From NCBI GenBank assembly GCA_021399435.1, contig JAJTUP010000004.1, forward strand, positions 1,054,001 to 1,118,000: DNA of 64,000 nucleotides, in the 5' to 3' direction. Shown here in pieces: positions 21,426-32,685 of the stretch. The translations under genes and the position numbers were made by a program. Position 1 is the stretch's first letter, and each line of letters begins with the position of its first letter. The stretch is from Diaporthe sp. PMI_573 (Eukaryota; Ascomycota; Sordariomycetes; Diaporthales; Diaporthaceae). Under the pieces are notes generated by a model, which was not told the origin of the DNA, made no database searches, and saw nothing but the letters and a program-made list of their open reading frames with translations.

Positions 21426-22060
21426 TGTGGGGTTTTGGTTTTGGTTTTTGGTTCTCTTTCCCTCTCTATTCTTTTTCTTTGAGTGTAGTTGCGAGTCTGT
21501 ATCGGGTCGGTGAGGAAAGCGCGGTTGGGAGGGGAGCTGATTGATGTGGTTCGATGTGGTGATGTTGGTTTAGAGTTGCTCTTGCTTTGCTTCTGGTGGA
21601 ATTTGGGTGCTGCCCGCCGAGGCTCGAAAGATCGGAGTTAGCGATAGGGTGTTTTTGGAAGGCGGTGTGGCGGTCTGCATGAGTGACAAGGGTGCTCTGC
21701 GCTGGGCAGGGCTGGAATTTAAGCGGCAATTGGCGGGGCTGCCTCTGACGTTTTCGCTTTGGAGGTGCTGGGAATGCTTTTGCCGTTGATCCCTTCGGGG
21801 ACTTTTATCGAGGGAGGACTAAGAGTCACAAAGAATTCGACTGTGAGTCAACGCCCCTTTCCCTACTATTACCTCCCACCTTCGGTTTATTCTTCTAGTT
21901 ATCAATCTGGTATTTATTTTAATTGACATACGACCCCAGATTTCCCCTCATTCTCCCTCCCCAGGTGTTTTTGTCCATCAAGGGCAGATCTGGTTTCTGT
22001 TGTCGCAGACTTCGTTCTGCCCGCCAAAAACAAGCCCAAACGACTGGCTCAAACTGCGAA
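21426..22060. promoter_or_regulatory. Shared divergent promoter of cwc21 and cdc123
   Basis: The two housekeeping genes start at 21425 (minus) and 22061 (plus), so their promoters and leaders must lie in these 635 bases. Ct/ttt-rich tracts near the cwc21 start and pyrimidine-rich stretches at 21850-21960 suit leader or start-site regions. No consensus TATA box stands out. Confidence 0.6.
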
Positions 22061-23499
22061 ATGCCGACCTTTGACAGTCCAGAGCAGACTTCCTCTGCAG
22101 TCGTCAACACTGCAGCTGCAGACTCAAACGTTGCCTTCCCACCGGTCACGAGGGATCATATACTGCACTGCTCTTACGACTACTGGTTTCCCAAGTAAGT
22201 TGATCTCATTCGGCCTCATCCACCTGCCCTCACATTCACGATCACGTCTAATGCGAACTCAGATACCGCACATCATGTATCCGCTCTCGCATCATCAAGC
22301 TGCCTCCAGAGTTCATCGAGTATATACGTGAGGACGGCATCATACTGGCAAGTGATGATCCATCGGCAGCAGCCGATGATGACGATGACGACTGGGAGCC
22401 CACATCGACTGCGTTCGCCCCTCCTCGTGTGGACGAGCCTGAGGAGGACTCAGAGTCGGAAGACGACGATGAGGACTCAGCACCATCACGGCTTCCTCCG
22501 AACCAGCGTTTCCCGGAGCTGCATCAGAAGATCAAGGACACCATCGCGGAGCTGGGTGGCGAGGTCGCACCTAAGCTGAATTGGTCCTCACCGAGGGACG
22601 CCGCGTGGATATCGCCACACCAAAACACGGTCAAGTGCACCTCGCCCAACGACATCTACCTCCTCCTGAAGAGCTCAAACTTCATCACCCACGACCTCGA
22701 CCACGCCTTCGACGGGACCGTAAATACCGCGTCCGCATCCTCCAGCAACGGCACCGCGGCATCGGGCCTGGGCTTCCAGCCGGTCCTCGTCCTGCGCACC
22801 TTCTTCACCCCCCACCAGGCCCTGGAGTTCCGCTGCTTCGTCAAGCAGCGCAGCCTGGTGGCCATCGTCCAGCGCGACCTGAACCACTACAACTTCCTGC
22901 AGCGGATGCGCCCGGCCATCACCGCGCGCGCCAAGGACCTCTTCGACTCGCGGCTGCGCTTCACCTTCCCGGACGGCAACTTCACCTTTGACGTCTACAT
23001 CCCCGAGGTGCACAGCCTCGACGATGATGACAGCGACAACGACGACCCGGGCAAGAAGCTCGGCAAGGCGAGGCTCATCGACATCAACCCCTGGGCCCCG
23101 CGGACCGACACCCTCCTGTTCGGGTGGGACGAGCTCCTGGCGCTGCACGTGCCGAACCCCATGATCGGCGTGGCCGGCAGCACGGAGATCGAGGACGGCG
23201 TGGTGCGGCTCCGCATCGGGGGCCGGGGCGGGGGGGACAACAGCACGGCCGCTGCTGCTGGCGATGAGGAAGCGGAGACTGAGGAGGAGACCGAGGAAGA
23301 GGAGGAGGAGGAGGAGGAGGACTACGAACCCGAGCTGCGGCTGGTCGAGAAGGATGACCCCGCCGCCTACAACTTCAGCTCGCCGCAGTACTCGGCTCAC
23401 AAGCTGCCCAAGGAGGTCGTCGACGCGAGCGCGTCCGGCGCAGGCGGGCTGAGGGAGTTTGCGCAGCAGTGGAATGAGATGTTGAATCGCAGGCAGTAG
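22061..23499 (+). CDS. cdc123: Cdc123 homologue (eIF2 assembly factor)
   Basis: Two exons, 22061-22194 and 22263-23499, with a 68-nt GTAAGT...CTCAG intron splitting a Lys codon, give 456 residues. D123-family landmarks are Ser-Tyr-Asp-Tyr-Trp-Phe-Pro at the N-terminus, Lys-Leu-Asn-Trp-Ser-Ser-Pro-Arg-Asp-Ala-Ala-Trp-Ile, Cys-Thr-Ser-Pro-Asn-Asp-Ile-Tyr-Leu-Leu-Leu-Lys-Ser-Ser, Phe-Arg-Cys-Phe-Val, and Leu-Ile-Asp-Ile-Asn-Pro-Trp. Cdc123 is an ATP-grasp-fold chaperone that binds eIF2-gamma and promotes eIF2 assembly, hence translation initiation and the cell cycle. Extra acidic low-complexity blocks occur after the first exon (Asp run) and near the C-terminus (Glu run). Its neighbour, cwc21, is also a core RNA-processing gene. 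Confidence 0.95.
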
Positions 23500-24033
23500 T
23501 CCCGGGTTGGGAATTTATGGCTTTGTTGCGTTAGAACACATATAAAATCTCTACTGGATCGCTCAGCAGATGAGCATGTCACCCTCCGTCCGACTACGAA
23601 GAACCTTGATCGTCCTCTGAGAGATCGACCTCATGGCAGCGGATATCCAAGTCCACCGTACACACAAATGTGTACAATTTCTTGAATTTCCGTTCCAGAA
23701 GTTCCATGCATGGCAAGGGACAGTAGTGAGGACTTAGAGGCCTCCTTGTATCAATATCTAGTGCCGGCAGGGTCAGGAGTAGCGGTACGCGATTTGATGG
23801 TAATTAATTCCCGGAAGTTGCGACTTGTTAGGTGGAAGGAACGGCCCTCGGTGTCTACTGTACAAGGGGCAACATTCTGTCCGAAGCGGTTCAAGTGCCA
23901 CACATCGTCAGAACAACCACAACCACAACATCCTCATCAGCAGCTTTTATACTGCAGCCCACACTCAAAGTCGACTCCCACTGGGCCATATAAACTTCGC
24001 CTTCCCGCCACGGTCCCTTTTTCGACTTTCAAC
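23500..24033. other. Intergenic, promoter of the triple-AAA gene
   Basis: The reading frame of the next gene is open back to 23710, but a TATA-like element sits at 23987, so this stretch is read as promoter and leader. No separate gene is seen. Confidence 0.55.
23987..23995 (+). promoter_or_regulatory. TATA-like element of the AAA gene
   Basis: The sequence catataaac lies about 40 bases before the ATG at 24034. It argues against using the upstream extension of the frame as coding. Confidence 0.45.
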
Positions 24034-27000
24034 ATGGAGCCTGGTGATGAAGAGGCGCGAAATGGCCTTCAAGAACCAAACGGCCCTTCAACAGAAAAAG
24101 ATGAGTCTGCTCCGAATGTTGGCACGACCACTCCCACGGACAAAGGTCAGACCCCGGAGAACGGGAACGATGGTGGGGACCAAAGTGAAGTTCGAGGCTT
24201 CGCGCCGTTCCTTTATTCCACCGATCGTGAACAAAACGACCCCCCATGGCACCTGCTCAAAAAAGACGAGACCACCATCAGTGGAAGGGCGCACATTTGC
24301 TCCACCATGGTTGAACTTTTGAAGACGAGGACGTCGGATCGGATACAAAATGCAGACCAAACGCAAGATTCCAGCGGAACGCACATCAACCGAGACCAGG
24401 ACGTTCCTCCGGTACGTAGACCACAGTCTCCAAGGTCTCTCGAAAACTCGCGGGTCGAGAAGGTCTCCCAAGATAATTCCGACCATGGTTCCGACTCAGA
24501 CGCTTCCTCGGGCTCCTCTACAGACACTGGTAGCGAGAACGGGCGTGGGATAAGCCGCGAGAAGGCCGACCATGTGTCCAAGTCGTCAGAATCAGTTGTC
24601 AGCAGGATGCGGCCAGAGGATGTCGACGACGATTCACCATCACGGCTAGAATGGTTGAGGCAGAAGCGAGAAGACAACGAGCAGAACCCATTCCTTGACC
24701 GACTCATGTCGATGGTTGGTTTGGAACAGGTCAAGGCTCATTTTCTTGCTGTCAAGGCCAGGGTCAAAGCAAGCAAGAGCGACGGTGCCGAGCCGACCAA
24801 GTTGCGACTTCACCTGGTCCTCCAGGGAAAAGACGGGACAGGTAAGTTTTGAGTTTCCCAGAGCAAAAAGGCAGCATGTAACTGACCCTCTGTGAAAGGC
24901 AAGCAATCTATCGCAAAACTCTACGCGCAGTTCCTGTTCTCCATAGGGGCTGTAGAAGACGGGGTTGCTGCTCGATGTTCGAACCTGGAATTTTTGAGCC
25001 CTGGATATCCGGGCTGGGGAGACCTAATGCCGCTATTACTCCCCGAGCCCGTACCGCCCCCAGTGTACCCGCCGTTCCCGAAGCTGCCGGAAACGCTCGT
25101 GAAGCCAGCGCCGGGATTAGACCTGTACGGTGGCGACCCAAGTCAGCCTCCTTCAGCTCCACCAAAGAATCCGGCAGTATGTTGAAACCCTAGCAATGCA
25201 TTTTCCATCACTGACACTTGACAGATTCTTTTTTACGACGAGTCTGCAAACCCGTACAGAGAACCCGATGGCTTCTCCGACAGCGACAATGATGAAATCG
25301 ACGGTTTCCTCCCTATCGACGGTTTGCCCCGTGTGCCCCCTCGCACCAGAAGACCAGCTGAGATGTATGAGCGCATAAGAACTGCGGAGATGTATGATCT
25401 CATGAATATCGCGGAGAAATCTGTCTTGATCCTCTCGTCCCGAAAGACGTCTCTTGTCGACTCTATCGAGAACAGCGAGGCGGCTCTGCAGGAGCTACCA
25501 ACCCCCTTGATTCTCCCAGACTACAATGATGATGAGCTCAACCGAATACTGGTCCGTATGATAAAAGAGAGGGGGCTGTCGGTGGAGGGCGGGTTTCAAG
25601 ACCGTAGTCTACGCGTCCTGGTGCAGCGAGTTGCCCGAGAGAGGAAGTCGAAATCGTTCTCGAACGTCCATCACCTACAGAAAGAACTGGACAAGGCGTG
25701 TCTAAGTCGGGCTCTACGAATGCAACGAGAATACGCCCAATGGTTTGGTGACCTTTCAGATGGAGAAGTCCAGACGTCGCGTCTTCTTGGCCGCATGGAT
25801 CAGCGACACAACGACGGGGAAGCCGACAAAGCCCCCAAAGCCGCTGATATGGTCGATGACCAGAAGAACGTCCTCACGTCAAAGGATCTCTTGGGACCAG
25901 AGCCGGGAGATATTCGGCGCGATAATGCCTCTTGGAAAAAGCTACAGAACATGATTGGTCTTGAGAAAGTCAAGGCCGAGTGCGGCGACATTATCGAGTA
26001 TGCTCAGATCAACCACCGCCGGCAGCTTCTTGGAAAAGAGCCGCTCGAGATAGGTCTAAACAGGCTCTTTGTCGGGCCTCCTGGGGTAGGCAAAACGACC
26101 GTCGCTCAACTATACGGACAGATCCTGATCGATCTGGGGCTTGTTTCCGGTAAAAAGATCATGTTGAGAAACGCATCCCACTTGATCGGGGAATACCTAG
26201 GGCGTTCTGAGGACAATACGAAGAAGGTCCTAGACAGTGCCAAAGGAAACGTGCTGATCATTGACGACGCACACATGCTGTATGCTGGATCCAATGGGGC
26301 CGACCACAAGATAGATGTCTTTCGTGTCGCCGTCCTCGACACCATCGTCGCGAACGTATCCGCGGATCCAGAGGACAGGTGTATCTTACTCCTCGGGTAC
26401 GAGCACGAGATGGGTCAGCTTTTCAACAATAGCAACCCGGGGCTGCAGCGCCGCTTCCCCAGAGAGACTGCGCTGCGCTTCGAGACTTACAGCGAGGACG
26501 AACTCTGCCAGATCATGGACCTGAAAGCCGGCGAGTGCGGCCTCGAGATGACGGAGGAGGCCAAGGCGGTATCCCGACGGGTCCTGAGCCGCATGCGCAT
26601 CAACCCGAAGTTCGGAAACGCAGGGGACGTCAAGAATCTGCTCAACCAGGCCAAAGTCCGTCTTAATGTGCGGGTCAGGCATGCATCCCGCGGATCAGGA
26701 ACCGTCGAAGTCGCTCTGGAACCTGGCGATATCGACCCGCAGTGGGATCGGGTCCTGAGAGCCGACCAAAACCGTGCTGCCCTCTTCGAAGACTTCGTCG
26801 GATTCAAGAAGATCATTAAAAAGTTCAAGGGCTACCAACTCGTGGTAAACGGTATGCAGCTTCATGGCATTGATCCCAAGCCTTACATCCCCTGGGCCTT
26901 CATCTTCAAGGGCCCTCCGGGTACCGGCAAGACGTCAACTGCCCGGAAGGTAGGGCGCCTGTACTACGATATGGGCTTGTTATCCACAGACGAGGTCGTG

Positions 27001-27627
27001 ACTTGCTCGGTCACCGATCTTGTTGGTGAGGCCATGGGACACACCGGGCCCAAGGTTCTCAAGACTCTGGAGACTGGTCTCGGAAAGGTCCTATTCATTG
27101 ACGAGGCCTATCGCTTGGCCGGGGACGCCCCCTTCCACACGGAGGCCGTCGGGGAGCTGGTCGACGCAATGTCTCAACCACGCTACAACAAGAACATGGT
27201 CGTAATTATGGCTGGGTACACCGTCGAGATGGAGCTCTTGTTGCGGAACAACCCAGGGTTGCGCAGCAGGTTCCCCGAACATGTCGTGTTCCCGACCATG
27301 ACCCCACAGGCGTGTTTCAAGCATCTCAGGCACGAGGTACAAAAACTCAAGATCAACGTCCCGGAGGCAGAAGACGCAGACGACGAGGACATGGAGATGG
27401 TCTATCGGCTGTTTGAAAGCCTCAGCCGCACGGCGGGATGGGCGAGTGGTCGTGACGTCGAGACTCTGGCCAAAACCATCATCGGCAAGGTTTATATGAG
27501 GGAGGGCGAATATGGAAAGGAAGGGACCGTGGGCCCTCTGTCCTACAGCATCGATGAGCTGATTGAAGTCCTCAAGGCCATGCGGAAAGAACGGAAGGGA
27601 CGCAAGTATGACGGGGCGGATGAATAG
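24034..27627 (+). CDS. Triple-module CbxX/CfqX-type AAA ATPase
   Basis: Three exons, 24034-24841, 24899-25176 and 25225-27627, encode 1162 residues. Intron 1 (GTAAGT) interrupts the first Walker A motif, and both introns join in frame. After a disordered Ser/Asp/Glu-rich N-terminus (1-215) come three AAA modules of the CbxX/CfqX (SpoVK-like) type, each opening with a Gly-Leu-x-x-Val/Ile-Lys signature. Module 1 (from about 228) has Walker A Gly-Lys-Asp-Gly-Thr-Gly-Lys-Gln (265-272), but the expected Walker B region is replaced by a Pro-rich and acidic stretch. Module 2 has Gly-Pro-Pro-Gly-Val-Gly-Lys-Thr (646) and a Walker B with Asp-Asp-Ala (705). Module 3 has Gly-Pro-Pro-Gly-Thr-Gly-Lys-Thr (925) and canonical Ile-Asp-Glu-Ala (984). 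Module 3 is probably the main ATPase. The family remodels proteins, but no target is known for fungal members. Confidence 0.92.
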
Positions 27628-28709
27628 TTAAAAGCGTAGAAAGCGTCGCTGGCTTGCATTCACTTCGAAGTGACAGCCATTGCAGTTTTAGGGGCAAAAT
27701 CAAAGCCCAGTAGCGAGTAATTATCACTTCACTGTTCTTTGTGTTATGTCTTCCATCTATTCCCAATCCTGTTAGATCATGTGTTTGACCTATTCCCAGG
27801 TTGCCTCTGAACTTGTGCTGCGCAGTGGTGGCCCTCACAGACCAGCATTATCAAGGGAAAACGATAGTAAACACATTTTCAAAGCTGGATATTGCATCGT
27901 CAGATGTGATAATGCTACAGAAAAATGCAAGTTCGACGAATTTAGAGTATTCCAACCAGGACCATCACATCATAAACTGGTGAGTAATATGTTGGCCTCA
28001 CTTGAGGCTGAGATTCACAGATAGCCGCAGGCTCAGCCACAAATTTCAAATGAAACGCCAACTCCATGCGTTCAGGGCACTGTTTCAGCTAAAGCAAGCC
28101 ACCCAGAGTTTTGTGAGGCTGTTCCACCCGAACCGCTCTCTCGGCGCCCGTTGCTGAGTCGTACGCCAAGCGCTATGGGGCTGGCAAGGGAGCCAGGACG
28201 GAAATAGACAAGCATAAAGGCGATTTTAGGGCCCGCTTGCCAGTGGTGCTCATGTTCTTCCCGCGAGATCCGGTCGAGTCCGTGGCTATTCGCTCATGGG
28301 CTAGTCTCCCCATGGTCAAGGCCGTCCAGATATGCGAGTTCAAATAAGCCAAGGATCACGCATAACATTCTTGGTGTTGTGGAAGAGACAGAACGGCGAC
28401 GCAGGGGCTGACTCGAGGCTCTGCGAACTAGTACCGATGAGCTATGGGGCGTCGATCTTGAGAAACTTTATTTTGTAATTATTTGAGAGATGTTTCTATA
28501 ATCAGTGTCCATTGTCTTGTGATCACCCGTCAAATAGACGAGTATGTTTCTGAATAAGAGCTGTGTCGATCCGCTCTTTTACATCGATATATATGCAGCC
28601 ATGACCTGAGCATCTTCTATTTCTTTCTTTGCAAAATATCTTGTACATTGCCTGGCATCATTTGCCTTACATTCTTTTCATTACAGGAACCCACTCTCGT
28701 TGATCGAAA
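27628..28709. other. Intergenic
   Basis: About 1.1 kb without a supported gene. The last 130 bases hold the subtilase promoter elements and a pyrimidine-rich leader. Confidence 0.5.
28586..28595 (+). promoter_or_regulatory. TATA box of the subtilase gene
   Basis: The sequence gatatatatg stands about 120 bases before the ATG at 28710, followed by a ctatttctttctttg pyrimidine-rich start-site region. Confidence 0.5.
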
Positions 28710-31663
28710 ATGAAGTTCAATTTCCAACATTCTTTACTGCTCGTCCTGGGCCTTCTTTCCTTCTCAGTGAGCGCACACCCAGGACAGCCTCACTATGATG
28801 CTGCTCATCTCATAAGACGAGACAATTCTACGGGCCAGGAAAATGGCACTTCAACAGGGGCAGTGATACCATCTTCCAGCCGCCCGTCTCTCCCGCCCGT
28901 GACGATCCTCCCTTCAAATGCTCCTACCTCTCGAGGCCCTTCTTCCGCCCCGCCAACAACAAATCCACCGACCATCACCAGCCCTCCTGCTTCCTCAACA
29001 GCGACATCAAGCGCCCCGCCAGCAACCACGACAGTCAGCAACGGCGACACGATCGTCGTGGCCGCTGGCGTTGTGGTAGTGGGAGGAGCCGGAGGCGGCT
29101 TCTTCTCCATCGCCGGCTCGGGAGCAGCGCCGGTGGCAGTGGCGGCCGGCACGACCGTTACGGCTGGCTCGTCGTCGGAGGGTGACAACCCGGATAACCC
29201 AGAGCCCAGCTCCGAGCCCCCGGCCAGCTCCGAGCCGCCGACCAGCACGGAAGAGCCCACGAGCACGGAGCCGACCAGCTCGGCGCCGACCGGGCCGCCT
29301 ACGCCTTGCCTCATCTTCCCCAAGGACGGCGCCACGAGCCAGGATAACACGGACTTTATTGCGCTCCTTGACAAGGAACTTGGGAAGGGCAACTACCGGG
29401 AGACGACCGACACTGTGCAGTTGTTCGTGAGCGCCAACATCACGGCTGCGCAGAATGCGACGCTCTCAGCGGACGCAGTGGTAAGCGGAATTTCCTGTCC
29501 AACCTGCACTGGCATGTCGTTCTTTGATACTCACAATAAATTGCAGGTCGGCGGCGTAGAACCCATTGTCCCGCTTGAGGACAACGCCGGCGAATCTGTG
29601 CCGGTTCCCAACAGCAAGCGGGATGAAGACGTCCACGAGAAGTGGTGGATGGAGTCGCTGGACAAGCTCGGCAGAATCAAGAAGCGTGCCGTGGTGAAGC
29701 AGGACAATGCCCCGACCGAGCTCGTCATGTTCTCGCAGCCTCCGCTGGTGGACCTCGCGGCACTCAAGAGCTACACCTATGATGACAGCGCCGGCACTGA
29801 TATCACCGTCTATGTCTTGGACTCAGGCTACTACACTAAGAACAGCGTGAGTACATATTCTCTTCGCCAGGTAAAAACATGCACTAACAAGATGTGACAT
29901 TACAGGAGTACACCGGGATGGCCAAGAAGCCGCGCTGGATCTTCGGAGGCTCCCAGGCGGACAAGTCAGTCGAGGAGGACCTTGGCTCTGACGGCCATGG
30001 CAGCTGTGCTGGCTCCAAGGTCAATGGGCCCAAGTACGGAGTTGCGAAGCAGGTCAACCTTGTCGTTGTCAAGGCCTCGATCAATATTGATGAGACGCTC
30101 GACGCCCTGAACAAGATTGTCGAGGACGTGAGAGAAAAGAAGCTCCAGGGCAAGGCAGTTGTCAACTTTTCACGCTCGAGTACGTGTATCACTCTACTCA
30201 GCTGGCCGTAGAACAATCGCTAACCTGTCCGGTAGTTGCAAACCCGAGCAAATTCACGCAGAAGATGCTCGAGTATTACGTCAAAGAGATGATCAAGGAA
30301 GATGTCGTCTTTGTCACAGCGTCTGGGAATGATGATCGGGAAGAAGTCGCAGTACGTGTAATCCCCTTTGACATTCAGATAATCGGCTTGCGAATGGTGA
30401 GCGATGAACTTACGCTATATTGTAGGACGGAAAAGCGTCTGCTGCTGACGTTGATTCCTATCCGCCTTTGATGGCTGCCTCCGGTGTCCCAGTCATCAAT
30501 GTCGGCGCCGTTGACAACACGGGCAAGAATGCATCCTTCTCCCAGGGTGGACCTCTGGTCCATGTCATGGCGCCTGGAGAGCAGGTCCAATGTGCTGCCA
30601 ACTCCTTCTTTTCTAACACACAGAAACAAGATGGCACATCTTTTGGTAAGCAGCCATGCCTCCCGGAATGCAGCAGCATATACCGCGCCGATCACAAGTA
30701 CTGACGTCTTTGTGTGCAGCCGCACCAGCGGTAGCTGGCCTCGCAGCCTATCTGCTTGCCTTGGGAGAATACCCAGAGCTTTACCAGACAGGCAAGGTGG
30801 CAGAGAACATGAAGAAACTCCTCATAGACATGGCCTACCAGCGGGTGCCAGACGGCGGCCAGGTCGTATTTAACGGCCAGGGAGCCGTCTGCTCTCGCCC
30901 CAGCAGCGCCAAGTTCAGACGTCAGGACCTCAGCGGCGAGGCCTGCTCCGCCGTCTCGTCAACGACGACCTTAGCACCGACCTCTACGTCGGCTCCTCCG
31001 CCGCCAGCAACGACTTCCAACCCACCACCAGCTGAGACGACCGCGCCTGCACCACCGCCTGCACCCAAGACTCTGTACTCTCTGAACGATGAGGTAGCCG
31101 CCGGCACCCAGTCGTGCTTCCCGACGGACGGCTTCTCCACCACGGCCGGGACAACATACGGCTTCTCCTTCGACGTCGACGCAAACCTGCTGGTGAGCAT
31201 CCAGACCGGCGTCACGGACGAGGGATACCACCAGTCCATGGGCTCCTGGACGGGCACCTTCTACGCCGAGTCCGGCTCCGCGCTCAGCATCTGCGCAACA
31301 AGCAGCGCCTCGGGGGCCCTCCCGCTCGCCTTCACCATCACCGAGGAGCCGTCGCAGGCCGTCGCGGCGCCAGCCGGCAAGGAGGTCTTCAAGCTGGACG
31401 ACAAGGTCGCCGCGGGGACCACGTCGTGCTTCCCGACGACGGGCCTGGACATTCAGGAGGGCAACTATGGCTTCTCGTATACCACTTCCGACGGCGTGAT
31501 CGTCCAGATCGGGGACGACAGCTCCGGGCCCAAATACTTCTCCGGGAACAGAGCGCAAGGTGCCGGGCTGATGTATATCGACTTCTCGGGCGGTAGCATA
31601 TCGATCTGCGGGACCAACAATGGGGGCTCCGAGGCGCCTATCTCCTTGACGATGACGCAGTGA
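28710..31663 (+). CDS. Secreted subtilisin-like protease with duplicated C-terminal domain
   Basis: Six exons, 28710-29480, 29547-29846, 29906-30179, 30236-30351, 30426-30645 and 30720-31663, encode 874 residues. A signal peptide (to about 22) precedes a Ser/Thr/Pro-rich region and a Gly/Ala/Val-rich hydrophobic stretch (about 110-150). An inhibitor-I9-like propeptide (about 205-280) and the S8 peptidase domain follow, with Asp349 in Val-Leu-Asp-Ser-Gly, His388 in Gly-His-Gly-Ser, the oxyanion Asn in Ser-Gly-Asn-Asp, and Ser559 in Gly-Thr-Ser-Phe-Ala-Ala-Pro. The C-terminus has a Pro/Thr linker and two related domains (see repeat). Intron 1 (66 nt, GTAAGC...TTGCAG) is itself an open frame, but splicing restores the propeptide-like Val-Gly-Gly-Val-Glu-Pro run. 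Family knowledge implies extracellular or wall protein cleavage; the substrate is unknown. Confidence 0.92.
31075..31660 (+). repeat. Two diverged copies of a C-terminal protein domain
   Basis: Within the subtilase, the segment from Leu-Tyr-Ser-Leu-Asn-Asp-Glu-Val-Ala-Ala-Gly-Thr (31075) is echoed from 31384 by Val-Phe-Lys-Leu-Asp-Asp-Lys-Val-Ala-Ala-Gly-Thr. Both continue with Ser-Cys-Phe-Pro-Thr, a Tyr-Gly-Phe-Ser block and Ser-Ile-Cys-(Ala/Gly)-Thr before the end, each holding two Cys. The DNA copies differ considerably, so the duplication is old. Confidence 0.8.
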
Positions 31664-32685
31664 TCGTTCTCGCTCTCGGATTCATTTCAACAGTCAAGTG
31701 TATATAGTTTAGTGATGAAATTTATGATAGTGAAGATGAATTAAACGAACGCTAAAGCAGCAAGTCGATTACTGAGCACCCTGCAGCAATACCGGAGCTA
31801 CGCGACGCTATCCTGATCCATAGAAAGGCGCGATGTAACACTGGCACATTCCCGTCAGCACTCCACCCAGCGGGCCTGATGCTCCGTAAAGACTGACAAA
31901 AGCTTACCGGACAGCACGTTGTCGCTGATGTGTAAGTCGGATTTGCGGAAATATAGCACATGGCTGGCTCATCGAGTGAACCACCACAACTTTTATACAC
32001 GATTAGTTGTGGGTAATATCGTATGGTCACAACAAACAATTAGACGTCTCTGACAAGGCGCTGACACAATGAGAAAAATGCCTCCCCCCAGAGAACAAAG
32101 ATGCCTTAGTCACGCACTTGCCCTGCTTCCCCAGCGAGCTCCGCAATGCATAGAATCCTCAGCTCCTTCTGCGCCAAGTCAACACCAAGCCCAAACCTGC
32201 AGCCACTCCGGACGTCAAAGCGGTGGATACCACAACGTCACTGGAACAACCAACCTTACAAACGCAGCAGATACGATTCCAAATGGCGGCGTCCTTTGAT
32301 TGTCCGGTGGGGTTCTTGGGATCATGCAGTCGAGATTGATCTAGATAACGAACCCTTGGCTTACTCAGGGACGCTTAAGCCGGCTTTGACGTGCCGTGTA
32401 TACACGTATCCCTAGGGGCGGTGGCGGCCAGATGTGATGCATTGGTCAAGCTTTGGTGATGATGAGAAATTCCAGACCCTCCCCCCGTCCTATGGGGATC
32501 CTCTGGGGGAACATAGAAATGCCTCTTAGTTTACTTGGCCGGTTGAGATGAGGATATAAGGGGTGACCAGGTGCTCGATTTCTTTGTTGCTTTGGTTCAT
32601 CCCATCATCTTGTATCAAGTCTTCCTCGTCTTTTGATAAGTATCCATCAGTATCTGTTGAGAAGAACTATCATCACGAACTCAAG
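31664..32685. other. Intergenic
   Basis: 3' region of the subtilase and promoter of the isochorismatase-family gene. No supported gene. Confidence 0.5.
32554..32560 (+). promoter_or_regulatory. TATA box of the isochorismatase-family gene
   Basis: The sequence atataag stands about 125 bases before the ATG at 32686, followed by a pyrimidine-rich stretch. Confidence 0.5.

Noticed and set aside
23710..24033. N-terminal extension of the triple-AAA frame
   Set aside because: A TATA-like element lies 40 bases before the ATG at 24034, so the upstream open frame is probably not translated.
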